DNA of 45,525 nucleotides, taken from the NCBI GenBank assembly GCA_030601745.1, contig JAUWBI010000018.1:1-45525 (forward strand), given 5' to 3'. Position numbers and translations under genes: made by a program. The DNA is from Phycisphaerae bacterium (GTDB taxonomy: Bacteria; Planctomycetota; Phycisphaerae; Sedimentisphaerales; Anaerobacaceae). This document shows positions 7,100-15,180 of this stretch, in pieces. Each line of letters starts with the position of its first letter. Position 1 is the stretch's first letter. The notes beneath the pieces were generated by a model. That model saw only the letters and a list, made by a program, of their open reading frames with translations. It did not search any database and was not told where the DNA came from.

Positions 7100-7561
7100 T
7101 CAATAATCAATATATTCGGGTGCATTTTCGATGTGTATTTTCCTCTTGGTTTCCCCGGCGTGAAAAAGCTCTATCCGAATGTAATCTATGGCCCCCAGCG
7201 CTGATTCGATTTTATCAGCCCACTCAATCAGAACCACCGACTGCGGATAGCAAAAATCGTCAAAGCCAAGCATCTCAAACTCGGCAATCGAACCTAATCG
7301 ATAGGCATCTATATGGTAAATATCCAGCCGGCCGGCTCCCCCTTTATACTCATTGACTATAACGAACGTGGGACTGCTGACCCGCCTGCTGTCTCCGGCC
7401 CCCGCCCCCGCTGCAATCCCTTTAATCAGATGCGTTTTGCCGCTGCCCAACGACCCGCAAACGGCTATAACCTCTCCGCCTTTTAATTGTGAGCCCATCT
7501 TTCGACCGAGCTCTATGGTTTCCTCCGCCGAATTCGAAACAGTATCAAACTCCATCCTCAT
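7100..7561 (-). CDS. tsaE: tRNA threonylcarbamoyladenosine biosynthesis ATPase TsaE
   Basis: A 153-residue P-loop ATPase that works with TsaB and TsaD to transfer the threonylcarbamoyl group to A37 of ANN-decoding tRNAs in the cytoplasm. The Walker A motif is GSLGSGKTH near residue 36. The TsaE-specific blocks SSPTFVIVNEY and DIYHIDAYRLG follow, with a Walker B-like VVLIEWADK near residue 109. The length is normal for the family. It begins 27 bases after the PL11 lyase stop and is the last gene of the argH-thiL-lyase-tsaE run. ATG 7561 is used; a second ATG two codons later is equally possible. Confidence 0.95.
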   Translation of the reverse strand: MRMEFDTVSNSAEETIELGRKMGSQLKGGEVIAVCGSLGSGKTHLIKGIAAGAGAGDSRRVSSPTFVIVNEYKGGAGRLDIYHIDAYRLGSIAEFEMLGFDDFCYPQSVVLIEWADKIESALGAIDYIRIELFHAGETKRKIHIENAPEYIDY

Positions 7562-7588
7562 TTACCAATAATCAATTACATCGGACGG

Positions 7589-9292
7589 TCATTTCCCTAA
7601 TTGAGCGGGATAGTAATAGCCCATCGTTTGAGCGACGACACCCAGCCGGTATTGATGGTCCTGCATCAGACAGGGACGCCGGTCCGATGTGGGAACGGTG
7701 GTGCTGTAAATGCGAAGTTCTCCTTTTAGGCTGGTAATTACCTCCTCTCGATGGTCGCCCAGGCAATCGACCACCGCGATGACACGCCCCTGGACAGCTT
7801 GAATCGCCCTCCCACCCCAGTCACGAATCGCGCCGGAGAGGACCACTTCTTTTTGCGAGTCCGCATCCCACCAGACCGGGCGCGGGCTTAAGGCCCCCGT
7901 TTCCCGAAACTCTATCAGCCGCCCTTTAGCGCTATAAAGCCATCGCTTTTTCAAATCTCGCTCGCCAGCATAGACCTCCATACCCGGGAACTCCGCAAGG
8001 ATGTCACCAACCATCCCCTGGGCGTGAACGTGTCGGGTGGGCTCCTTGTAGGCCCAGAGTTTCCGGCCCGTCCTGGCGTCCACCACACAAATCCCATCGG
8101 TTTTCTGGCGCGTTTCGAACCCGTAAAAAACCTCCAATCCCGGATTAGTCGGGTCGATATCGGCGACGTAGCAGACATCGGGATGTCCCATCCCTAAGGT
8201 CCAGAGGCCTTTGCCGTTATCGTCCAGCACAGCCGCCCCGATGACCAGCTCGTCCCGCCCGTCCCCATCGACATCAGCGGTAATCAACCCGTGTGACCCC
8301 TGGCCGCGATACTTTGCTTTCTCCTGCGATGCCTCCCAGTACCAGATTTGATTAAAGTCCTTGTCCAGTGCCTGAATTTTAATGACGTTATAGGTGCCTC
8401 GCTGCATAATCAGTGACGGCTTCTTACCGTCAAGATACGCCACCGTAAGGAAATTGCGGCAGTAATAGTTGTAACTGGGAAATCCGTCCCTGCTAAGCCA
8501 GTCAGTCTTGGCCACAACTTCACCGGTTTGGCCGTCAATCTTGACCAGATATTCAGGTCCGCTTTTGACGTGCCCGGCTTCCTCCCGCGGGTCTCCAACA
8601 CCGGCCTTGCAATACACTTCAGCTTTGCCGTCCCCATCGACGTCATAGACAATCCACGGCGAATACCATATCCCCGCCTCGATAGACCAGCCCATATCGT
8701 ACCGCCACATCATCGTGCCGTCCAAACGATACGCTTCGAGCTTATAGGTCGTGGTGCTGCGTTTCCAGTAGCCCGGACGCTGATAAGGGTCAGTATTGAA
8801 ATTCGGCTGCTTGATAACGTATTCATATACGCCGTCCCCATCCAGGTCGCCGATACCCACCTTCTGAAAATCATAATCGCCCTTCAGCGCAATGCTAACG
8901 TACGGCTTAGCACGCCCCGTCAGCAGAATGGTAACTCTTCCTAACAAGGCAGATGGCTCCAGCATCCTTTTCCTGCTATACTTACGTAGATCATAGAGAT
9001 ATACTTTATCTTTCTCTGCCGTTTTATCTACAAAGTTTGTCGGTTGATATGGCTGACCTCTGGTTAAATCAGTTGCTCGATCTAAAGCTAATTCAAGACC
9101 ACGGCGTCTAATTTCAAAGGCAATATCTTCAGGGTCGGTTTCCAGCAGGCGCCAGCTCAAAAATACCGAGCCGTCTTCGCGCTCCAGCGCCACCAATCCT
9201 CGGCCCAATTTTTCCACACCTGACACAACGTCGGTGGGAGCAAAAAGCAGTGAAAATCCAATCATCCAGCTAAACAATAATCGACATCTCAT
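7589..9292 (-). CDS. Exported rhamnogalacturonan lyase-like protein (PL11 family)
   Basis: A 567-residue protein with an N-terminal signal peptide (hydrophobic LLFSWMIGFSLLFA, then VVSG). The opening GLVALEREDGSVFLSWRLLE is the start typical of PL11 rhamnogalacturonan endolyases, which cleave the pectin backbone by beta-elimination. At least three DxDGDG calcium loops are visible (DLDGDGVYE, DVDGDGKAE, DVDGDGRDE), as expected for the eight-bladed propeller. Further family-like blocks are PNFNTDPYQRPGYW and IEAGIWYSPWIVYDVDG. Length is slightly below the usual 600. Its ATG overlaps the thiL stop as ATGA, so it is translationally coupled into a housekeeping operon, an unexpected place for a carbohydrate-active enzyme. 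Activity on pectin is inferred from the family. Confidence 0.82.
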   Translation of the reverse strand: MRCRLLFSWMIGFSLLFAPTDVVSGVEKLGRGLVALEREDGSVFLSWRLLETDPEDIAFEIRRRGLELALDRATDLTRGQPYQPTNFVDKTAEKDKVYLYDLRKYSRKRMLEPSALLGRVTILLTGRAKPYVSIALKGDYDFQKVGIGDLDGDGVYEYVIKQPNFNTDPYQRPGYWKRSTTTYKLEAYRLDGTMMWRYDMGWSIEAGIWYSPWIVYDVDGDGKAEVYCKAGVGDPREEAGHVKSGPEYLVKIDGQTGEVVAKTDWLSRDGFPSYNYYCRNFLTVAYLDGKKPSLIMQRGTYNVIKIQALDKDFNQIWYWEASQEKAKYRGQGSHGLITADVDGDGRDELVIGAAVLDDNGKGLWTLGMGHPDVCYVADIDPTNPGLEVFYGFETRQKTDGICVVDARTGRKLWAYKEPTRHVHAQGMVGDILAEFPGMEVYAGERDLKKRWLYSAKGRLIEFRETGALSPRPVWWDADSQKEVVLSGAIRDWGGRAIQAVQGRVIAVVDCLGDHREEVITSLKGELRIYSTTVPTSDRRPCLMQDHQYRLGVVAQTMGYYYPAQLGK

Positions 9293-10224
9293 AATTCACA
9301 CCTTCCTTTCAAATGGTCGTACCCCCTGGCTTCCAAATCGCTAATCCGGCCATCGGGCATCTTTATCTGCATCTTTTTAGTCTCGGTAATTGTGCCGATT
9401 TGCGTAATCGGCACCGGCCCATCCCACTTCTTCAATAATCTCTGACATTCTTTTTCACAAAGTGTAAAAAGCAATTCAAAATCTTCGCCGTCGTTTAACG
9501 CTGAATTCAGCGGCTCCTCACTTCTTTTTGCTTCATCCGATATCGGAATCCGCTCCACGTCGATAATAGCCCCCACCCCGCTCGCTCGGCAGATTCGGTT
9601 CAAATCACTGCTGAGCCCATCGCTTATATCAATCATTGCATTCACCCTTACCATTTGAGCGATTTTTATTGCCTCTTTAACCCTCGGCTCAAATTCCAGG
9701 TGTTTTCCGCCGCCTGCACCGCCCAGCGAGCCGGTTACGCAGATACCATCACCAACCCTCGCGCCTGACCGCTTAATGGGTTCATTCCCCGCTTTCCTGC
9801 TGAACATCGCCACGCTTATTGCAAACGGACTTTTATCACCCCACCTCGTAATATCACCGCCCACAAGCGCACAGCCAAACTTCTCACCCGCGATGGTAAT
9901 CCCTGAATGAAGCTGCTTTAATTCTTCCTCGCCGAACCCTTCTGGCAGCGCAACAGATACAACCGCAGCAACCGGCACCGTTGCCATTGCCGCACAATCG
10001 CTCAGACTCACCGCCATCGCTTTATATCCCACTTGTTCTAAAGTCGCTTGTTGCAGGTCGAAGTGCACGCCGTCCAGCAGCATATCCGTGGTGATAAAAA
10101 CGCACGTATCGTCCCCCAACTGAATCTGCGCCATATCGTCACCAATGCCGATGGGAAAATCCGCCGCGGCTAATTTGCTTTTGCCGGCAAACCACGCGGT
10201 TATTTCATCTTCACTCACACTCAT
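9289..10224 (-). CDS. thiL: Thiamine-monophosphate kinase
   Basis: Phosphorylates thiamine monophosphate to the cofactor thiamine diphosphate. About 311 residues from ATG 10224, close to the family norm. Seen motifs are the N-terminal IGDD (Mg/ATP binding), TTDMLLDGVHFD, the KAMAVSLSDCAAM helix, LVGGDITR, and SDGLSSDLNRI, all in ThiL order. The frame extends upstream to a TTG, but ATG 10224 overlaps the argH stop as TGATG and is the better start. The 3' end overlaps the PL11 lyase start as ATGA. No riboswitch is visible upstream because the gene is embedded in an operon. Confidence 0.94.
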   Translation of the reverse strand: MSVSEDEITAWFAGKSKLAAADFPIGIGDDMAQIQLGDDTCVFITTDMLLDGVHFDLQQATLEQVGYKAMAVSLSDCAAMATVPVAAVVSVALPEGFGEEELKQLHSGITIAGEKFGCALVGGDITRWGDKSPFAISVAMFSRKAGNEPIKRSGARVGDGICVTGSLGGAGGGKHLEFEPRVKEAIKIAQMVRVNAMIDISDGLSSDLNRICRASGVGAIIDVERIPISDEAKRSEEPLNSALNDGEDFELLFTLCEKECQRLLKKWDGPVPITQIGTITETKKMQIKMPDGRISDLEARGYDHLKGRCEL

Positions 10225-11609
10225 CACTCTGCCAACTGTTTGTTCCAATATGCAATCTGTTCTTTCGCCTGCTTCGGCCCGGCTGCGCCCTCGGTAGCAT
10301 ACTTATTTACAACATTTACTGCACCGAGATTTTCATACACATCCGGCTCAATCGAGGCCGAATACTTTTTGAGCTCGTCCAGACTAAGCTCGGCTAATTT
10401 CTTGTTTGCCTTCTCGCAGTAAGCAACCAATGACCCGACAATCCCGTGCGCCTCGCGGAAAGCAACGCCCTTTCCAACCAGATACTCAGCCAGGGCAGTG
10501 GCATCCAAGAATCCTTCTTCCAGCCCGGCCGAAATTTTCTTCGTATTAAACTTCGTATGCGAGACAATCGCTTGCGCCATATCCAATGAGGCCTTGACCG
10601 TGTCACTCGCAGAAAAGATATGAATCTTATCTTCCTGCAAATCGCGATTATAGCCCGACGGCTGACCCTTTAGAATCGTCAGTATCGCAATCAATGAGCC
10701 ATAAACCGAAGCCGTCTTGCCGCGAATCAGCTCGAGCACATCCGGATTACGCTTCTGCGGCATCATACTTGACGATGTGCAATAGCTATCATCAATCCGC
10801 ACAAACCCGAATTCATCCGACGAATAAATTATCCAGTCCTCAGCCAATCGGGACAGATGCGTAGCAATAAGTGCGCAATCGAAAATAAATTCCGCACAAA
10901 AGTCCCTGTCGCTTACAGCATCAATACTGTTATAGCTGATGTCCGCAAAACCCAATCGCTTTGCCGTACTCTTTCTCTCTAACGGCAGCGTTGAGCCGGC
11001 CACAGCACCACAGCCCAACGGCGAAATATTAAGCAGCTCACTACAGTTTTTCAGCCGAGTAATGTCACGCTCGAACTGCTCCACAAAACTTAACAAGTAA
11101 GAAGCGATAACTATCGGCTGAGCACGCTGAAGATGGGTATAACCCGGCATCACACCTTCAGTATATTTACCCGCCAATTTAACGAACGCCCTTTGAAGGC
11201 CGTTCAGCTTCGCCTGCAGAATCTCTATCGCATCTCGCATCCACAGCCGAATATCTGTGGCAACCTGGTCGTTGCGGCTTCTGCCCGTATGAAGTTTCTT
11301 ACCCGCCTCACCGATTTTCGCTACCAGTGCCGCCTCGATAGCCAGGTGAATATCTTCATACTTCTTTGCGAATTCGAACTGTCCCCTTTCGATTTCCCGG
11401 GATATTTCGATAAGCCCGCCTTTAATCGCTTTCAACTCGTCTTTGGTAATCAGCTTTTGTTCAGCCAACATTTGCGAATGAGCAATTGAGCCGACAATAT
11501 CATATTTATAAAGTCGTCTGTCTACAGACAGCGACTCTACAAAATCAACCGTCAGCTCATCCGGCTCACCCGCAAGCCGCTTTTCCCAGCTTCTTTTTGT
11601 TTCGGCCAT
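10224..11609 (-). CDS. argH: Argininosuccinate lyase
   Basis: Last enzyme of arginine synthesis; cleaves argininosuccinate to arginine and fumarate. About 461 residues from ATG 11609, normal for the family. Diagnostic segments are LHTGRSRNDQVATD, GYTHLQRAQP, and the mobile signature loop SSSMMPQKRNPD near residue 280 with the catalytic Ser. ATG 11609 has a GGAG ribosome-binding site about 8 bases upstream; the frame runs 29 codons further upstream but that extension lacks family resemblance. It opens the argH-thiL-lyase-tsaE run. No ARG box was recognised in the 90 bases upstream. Confidence 0.96.
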   Translation of the reverse strand: MAETKRSWEKRLAGEPDELTVDFVESLSVDRRLYKYDIVGSIAHSQMLAEQKLITKDELKAIKGGLIEISREIERGQFEFAKKYEDIHLAIEAALVAKIGEAGKKLHTGRSRNDQVATDIRLWMRDAIEILQAKLNGLQRAFVKLAGKYTEGVMPGYTHLQRAQPIVIASYLLSFVEQFERDITRLKNCSELLNISPLGCGAVAGSTLPLERKSTAKRLGFADISYNSIDAVSDRDFCAEFIFDCALIATHLSRLAEDWIIYSSDEFGFVRIDDSYCTSSSMMPQKRNPDVLELIRGKTASVYGSLIAILTILKGQPSGYNRDLQEDKIHIFSASDTVKASLDMAQAIVSHTKFNTKKISAGLEEGFLDATALAEYLVGKGVAFREAHGIVGSLVAYCEKANKKLAELSLDELKKYSASIEPDVYENLGAVNVVNKYATEGAAGPKQAKEQIAYWNKQLAE

Positions 11610-11790
11610 TTTATCCGCTCCGAAAATAAAACCACTTTGCTGCAAATCATACCCCCTGCCGCTCCCGATGTCAACCTCCCTGATAGCCCTCCACAATACG
11701 CATCACACTCAACGCAATATGAATACGTCATTGCCGGCGTTCTCGAACATCTTTCTTTTTGGAGTGTCTCACTGATTTGTTATTCAGAAA

Positions 11791-12519
11791 TCAGACAAAT
11801 TTCTTTCTGATGCTTTCTAACTTCCCAAAGCATATAAGCTCGTCGCCCGAAAGAATTTTGGTATCTGCGAGAGGGTTGGGCATGGTTCTATCGGCTCGAA
11901 TTATCGCCAGAACCATGATATCATGCTTTTTCAGCTCGGATTCGGAAAGTGCTTTATCCAATACGGGGTGGTCTTCACGGATTTTTATCTTAGAAACCCC
12001 ATAGCCACCGGTCGCCACTATGAGTTCTTCGCAGGAAACAGGTTTAATAAGCTCTCTCTTTACAATACGGGCCCTTAGAACATTTGTTAGTCTCCGAGCG
12101 AATTTCGTATTGGTAAAAACCTTATAAGTGATGTATATCGCAGCCGCAATAACTGTCAAATTTATCCACGGCAGCGCACCGACCGGAATGGATTTCAAAA
12201 AAGGAACTTCCATTTGCCCTGCTATAGTCCGGGGGTTCAGCGAGTTGGCAAAAGTCGCAATCATAGTAACAAGGCCTGCATGACCTAAAACTATAAGGAC
12301 CGTAGCAATACGCCGTCTTTGGGGATTGCCGGTAATCAATTCAGCTTCTTTTGTTGTAAATCCCGTTGCCGTAAAACACGACAGTGCCTGAAACTTTGCT
12401 AACGACCACTCAAGGCCTGTCAGCTGGAACGCAATCGCACCTATTCTTACAACAACAAACGATATGACAAGCACCGCGATAAATAACGCCAAATTCGTGA
12501 TAAATAACACCAAATTCAT
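11791..12519 (-). CDS. Membrane protein with Trk-like segment and TrkA_C domain
   Basis: A 242-residue protein with three apparent membrane spans (about residues 5-27, 72-92 and 112-135) and a cytoplasmic C-terminal TrkA_C/RCK_C domain (about 155-242; IKIREDHPVLDKALSESEL and LSGDELICFGKLE). Between the first two spans the sequence FTATGFTTKEAELI recalls the pore-region TGF(S/T)T motif of Trk/Ktr potassium transporters. No Rossmann-type RCK_N domain is present, so it is neither a normal TrkA nor a complete channel. A role in potassium or other ion handling, perhaps as an oligomer, is inference. It stands between argH and the SAM hydrolase gene without tight linkage. Confidence 0.65.
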   Translation of the reverse strand: MNLVLFITNLALFIAVLVISFVVVRIGAIAFQLTGLEWSLAKFQALSCFTATGFTTKEAELITGNPQRRRIATVLIVLGHAGLVTMIATFANSLNPRTIAGQMEVPFLKSIPVGALPWINLTVIAAAIYITYKVFTNTKFARRLTNVLRARIVKRELIKPVSCEELIVATGGYGVSKIKIREDHPVLDKALSESELKKHDIMVLAIIRADRTMPNPLADTKILSGDELICFGKLESIRKKFV

Positions 12520-12638
12520 TATTGATTCTCCTTAACTTTCCCCCGTACCGATACGCCTGCCGGAACCACTCGCCATCAATTATCACCGGTCAACAGTCAA
12601 TAATCAATTGAAAATGCCCGCCGCTTACCTCGAAATTC

Positions 12639-13364
12639 TTATGATATTTTTACTTTTTCTCCTGTTTTTACATTCAATTTATCGTTGGCATTTCCGTTTT
12701 TTAAGCTAATCTCCAACGTATTGTTTGAGCCCTCTACCAGGAATAATTCGCCTTCTTTTGCTGTATAATAATTCGGACAGTATCTCATCGTATATTCTTT
12801 TTCGGCTATTTCCACAGAATACTTATCCTTCTTTTGCTTCGCCAGATTGGTTACGACATTTCCGAATCTATCGATTCTGACGACTATTCCTTTCCTTTCT
12901 TCTTTGTAAAGTTCCAATTTTTCTATCTCACTTATTTTTTCGCCTAACTCATCAAAATTACCCGTATCAATATTCGCAGCCGCCTTTGCAAACACATCTC
13001 TGCCGTGAAACGTTCGGCTCGCATCTTTGGGAATGGCAATCTCCCTTATATCGATTATTTTCTGCTCGGCAAGTGTTTCCCAGAGCAGGCCATTATCAGG
13101 CCCGACAAAATAGTATTTATCTGTTTTCACTCCTACCGCTTTTCTTTCCGTACCAACACCAGGGTCAACTACGCAGCAAAACGTTGCGCCTTCCGGAAAG
13201 TATTTGTAATTATTTTTAAGCAGCCACGAAGCTTCGATGATGCTTTGAGGCGAGATGCTATGGCACAAATCAACTATCTTCGCATCGCTGGCAATACTAT
13301 AAACCACGCCCTTCATCACCCCCACATATTCACTTTGCCCGAAGTCCGTCAGCAAAACTATCAT
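12639..13364 (-). CDS. SAM hydrolase/SAM-dependent halogenase family protein (DUF62)
   Basis: About 241 residues from ATG 13364. The start MIVLLTDFGQSEYVGVMKGV is the hallmark of the DUF62 family, in which most bacterial members hydrolyse S-adenosylmethionine to adenosine and methionine; a few are fluorinases or chlorinases. Other blocks are VDPGVGTERKAV, FVGPDNGLLW, and RTFHGRDVFAKAAA. The hydrolase-type His/Arg (FHGRD) is kept and no halogenase-type insertion is seen, so hydrolysis is favoured. The frame remains open for 49 codons upstream, but that part overlaps the DUF2284 gene and lacks family resemblance. The ATG lies 39 bases after the upstream stop. Confidence 0.88.
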   Translation of the reverse strand: MIVLLTDFGQSEYVGVMKGVVYSIASDAKIVDLCHSISPQSIIEASWLLKNNYKYFPEGATFCCVVDPGVGTERKAVGVKTDKYYFVGPDNGLLWETLAEQKIIDIREIAIPKDASRTFHGRDVFAKAAANIDTGNFDELGEKISEIEKLELYKEERKGIVVRIDRFGNVVTNLAKQKKDKYSVEIAEKEYTMRYCPNYYTAKEGELFLVEGSNNTLEISLKNGNANDKLNVKTGEKVKIS

Positions 13365-13402
13365 ATCAAGCACCTTATTAAATTTTCTTTGGCCTCTGGA
13401 GC

Positions 13403-13948
13403 TTAGTCGACGAGTATCAGTCCGTAATAATTGGGACACTGACGCCGTGTTCGAACAACCTCTATAGGAAGGCCTGCTTTTCTCACTGTAGAGAAAACAT
13501 CGATCCCGCACGCTTCCATTGCCGGCCGCGCCCGTTCAGGATATTGACATTGTCCTTCTTCCACAGGACAGTCCTTACAAAAATAGCACGGCCCGGCACC
13601 AAGACCGAAAGCTTTCCAGGCACCCCGAAGAAAAATACTTCGCTCAAGCTCAGCAACTATTGCTTTTACGTCTGCTTCTGTATCAAAGTGTATCAGCACC
13701 GCTCGACGATAAGCATCCAGGACCTTACGCATCTCTGCCGGTGTCGGTGTAAAGGGAGGGCAAACCAGGCATTGACCGTAGCATCCGCATCCAAACTGAC
13801 ACTTTAAACGCACCCAGGCTGCTGTCTCTACCTCTGAGGGAGAGACTATGCGCGCATCTATCACCCCTGATGTCCGCCTGACAGCCTCACACAATTCTTC
13901 GTCAGACAACTTTACTCTTTTTTCTGAAACTTTAGTTCTACGACTCAC
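13403..13948 (-). CDS. DUF2284 cysteine-rich metal-binding protein
   Basis: A 181-residue protein with a cysteine pattern typical of DUF2284: CQFGCGCYGQCLVCPPFTPTP near residues 50-70, then CYFCKDCPVEEGQC near 121-134, a further Cys in EACGIDVF, and a C-terminal CPNYYGLIL. The spacing suggests iron-sulfur or zinc binding, but the function of the family is not established. Translation probably starts at GTG 13948, with a GAGG ribosome-binding site 6 bases ahead; no ATG lies near the conserved start. The downstream SAM hydrolase gene begins 39 bases after its stop, so the two may be co-expressed. Confidence 0.85.
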   Translation of the reverse strand: MSRRTKVSEKRVKLSDEELCEAVRRTSGVIDARIVSPSEVETAAWVRLKCQFGCGCYGQCLVCPPFTPTPAEMRKVLDAYRRAVLIHFDTEADVKAIVAELERSIFLRGAWKAFGLGAGPCYFCKDCPVEEGQCQYPERARPAMEACGIDVFSTVRKAGLPIEVVRTRRQCPNYYGLILVD

Positions 13949-13991
13949 TCAGAACCTCGTCCCCACGCGGCCGGGAATCCATTTTGCCCGC

Positions 13992-14078
13992 CCCGTACCA
14001 AATAGCTTCTTGCCGCTGTGTCCCGCACGAATTGAGTGCGAACTCACGTCTCATTAGTGCGGGGTAATTTGGTGCGGG
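13992..14078. repeat. Nested inverted repeats between asmA-like and DUF2284 genes
   Basis: Outer arms CCCGTACCAAAT (13992-14003) and ATTTGGTGCGGG (14067-14078) match at 11 of 12 positions. Inner arms CCCGCAC (14022-14028) and GTGCGGG (14057-14063) are perfect. The RNA could fold into a long two-part hairpin. No clear T-run follows on the minus strand, so terminator function is unproven. Confidence 0.55.
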
Positions 14079-14116
14079 TTCATTGCGAGCACCAAAGCGA
14101 CCCACCAATTGCGAAA

Positions 14117-14935
14117 TTATTCTTCTTTCTTGGGCTTTAGCAGACCTTTGAAGCCCTCGACAAGCTCCTTCCCAACATCTTTGCCTGTTTCAATAAGCTT
14201 TTCACCTTCTTTAGAAACAGTTTTGCCCAGGCCTAAAGTTTTGTCCAAAGTCGATTTCATTGGGTTGACTATCTCCTTCGGCAGGACTCCAACACCTTGT
14301 TTAGCTATGCCATCTGCAATGGCTAATAAAATCTTACCAGACAAGACAGCCGTGTCTAACTTATTGTCACTGCCTAAATCAGTCATCTTGATAGGCGAAA
14401 GCTTTAGTGAAATGGTATCTATCTTTCCCGGGACAGGCAGCAGTTTCACTTTAACCACCACGTTGGTAATCTCGAGATTGTCTATATGCAGCTTCTTCCC
14501 CGGCCTCTGAGGTTCACCTTTGGCTTTTGACCTGGCAGATATTGTCTTTATTATATCCTGGAGGTTGTTGGAAAGGCCCCTTTGTTCAAGAACAACACTT
14601 ACACCATCCAGTTTGATTTCTCTTATATTAACCACATCACTCAAAAGCGACTTTACATCAACCTGAATTTCGCCGTCCTTCAGTTCAAGCAGTTTATCGT
14701 GTTGGTAACCCGCCGGATTATTAATCGAGAGATTTTTAATGCCGAGTTTACCGCCCATAATGGACAGGTCCACCTCATCAATGCTCACCCCGACATTTAA
14801 GGTTTTAGTCGCCGCCGCTTCAATACCTATTTTTACAGCACGCTCAGCAAAAAGGTCAATCACCACCAAAGCAGCAATAACCAAAACCAGAATTGCCAAC
14901 AAAACAATACGCAGAGCTTTAAATACCTTCTTCAT
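14117..14935 (-). CDS. AsmA-like membrane-anchored protein
   Basis: A 272-residue protein with one N-terminal membrane span (about residues 8-28, VLLAILVLVIAALVVIDLF) and an extracytoplasmic body. The segment VGVSIDEVDLSIMGGKLGIKNLSINNPAGY resembles the start of the AsmA/YhdP repeat region (shown here only to place it; it begins near residue 48). Repeated beta-strand phrases such as IREIKLDGVSVVLEQRG and KLHIDNLEITNVVVKVKL fit the extended beta-groove fold used in lipid transport between membranes. It is shorter than most AsmA proteins. The C terminus is Lys/Glu-rich and probably helical. It lies downstream of xerC but is separated from it by a strong terminator, so it needs its own promoter, which I could not identify. 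Confidence 0.65.
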   Translation of the reverse strand: MKKVFKALRIVLLAILVLVIAALVVIDLFAERAVKIGIEAAATKTLNVGVSIDEVDLSIMGGKLGIKNLSINNPAGYQHDKLLELKDGEIQVDVKSLLSDVVNIREIKLDGVSVVLEQRGLSNNLQDIIKTISARSKAKGEPQRPGKKLHIDNLEITNVVVKVKLLPVPGKIDTISLKLSPIKMTDLGSDNKLDTAVLSGKILLAIADGIAKQGVGVLPKEIVNPMKSTLDKTLGLGKTVSKEGEKLIETGKDVGKELVEGFKGLLKPKKEE

Positions 14936-15113
14936 TTCCCAATCCTTTCAAATATTTTCGTTCCCAGATTCTTTATCTCCACATCATTGCCAGCGTCCTG
15001 AAGCGGTGCCCGCTAATCTCAATCATTCAATAATAAGTCGCCAGTGGGAAATTGTAAATCGAAATGTCATCCCTGCATGTAGTTGGCCGGGTTCCAGCCT
15101 TCTTTTCCCCTTA

Positions 15114-15147
15114 GAAAAAAAGCCGCTTTTCGAAGCGGCTTTTTTAT
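15114..15147. terminator. Rho-independent terminator with TTCG tetraloop
   Basis: AGCCGCTT and AAGCGGCT (15121-15140) form an 8-base stem closed by TTCG, flanked by A7 on one side and T6 on the other, so it works on both strands. It lies 34 bases past the xerC stop. Confidence 0.88.
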
Positions 15148-15180
15148 CCACGGCCAATCATTCACCCTTACCCCTGCGAA

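Noticed and set aside
12639-13511. Longer N terminus for the SAM hydrolase
   Set aside because: The extra 49 codons overlap the DUF2284 gene and do not resemble the family; ATG 13364 begins the conserved MIVLLTDFG.
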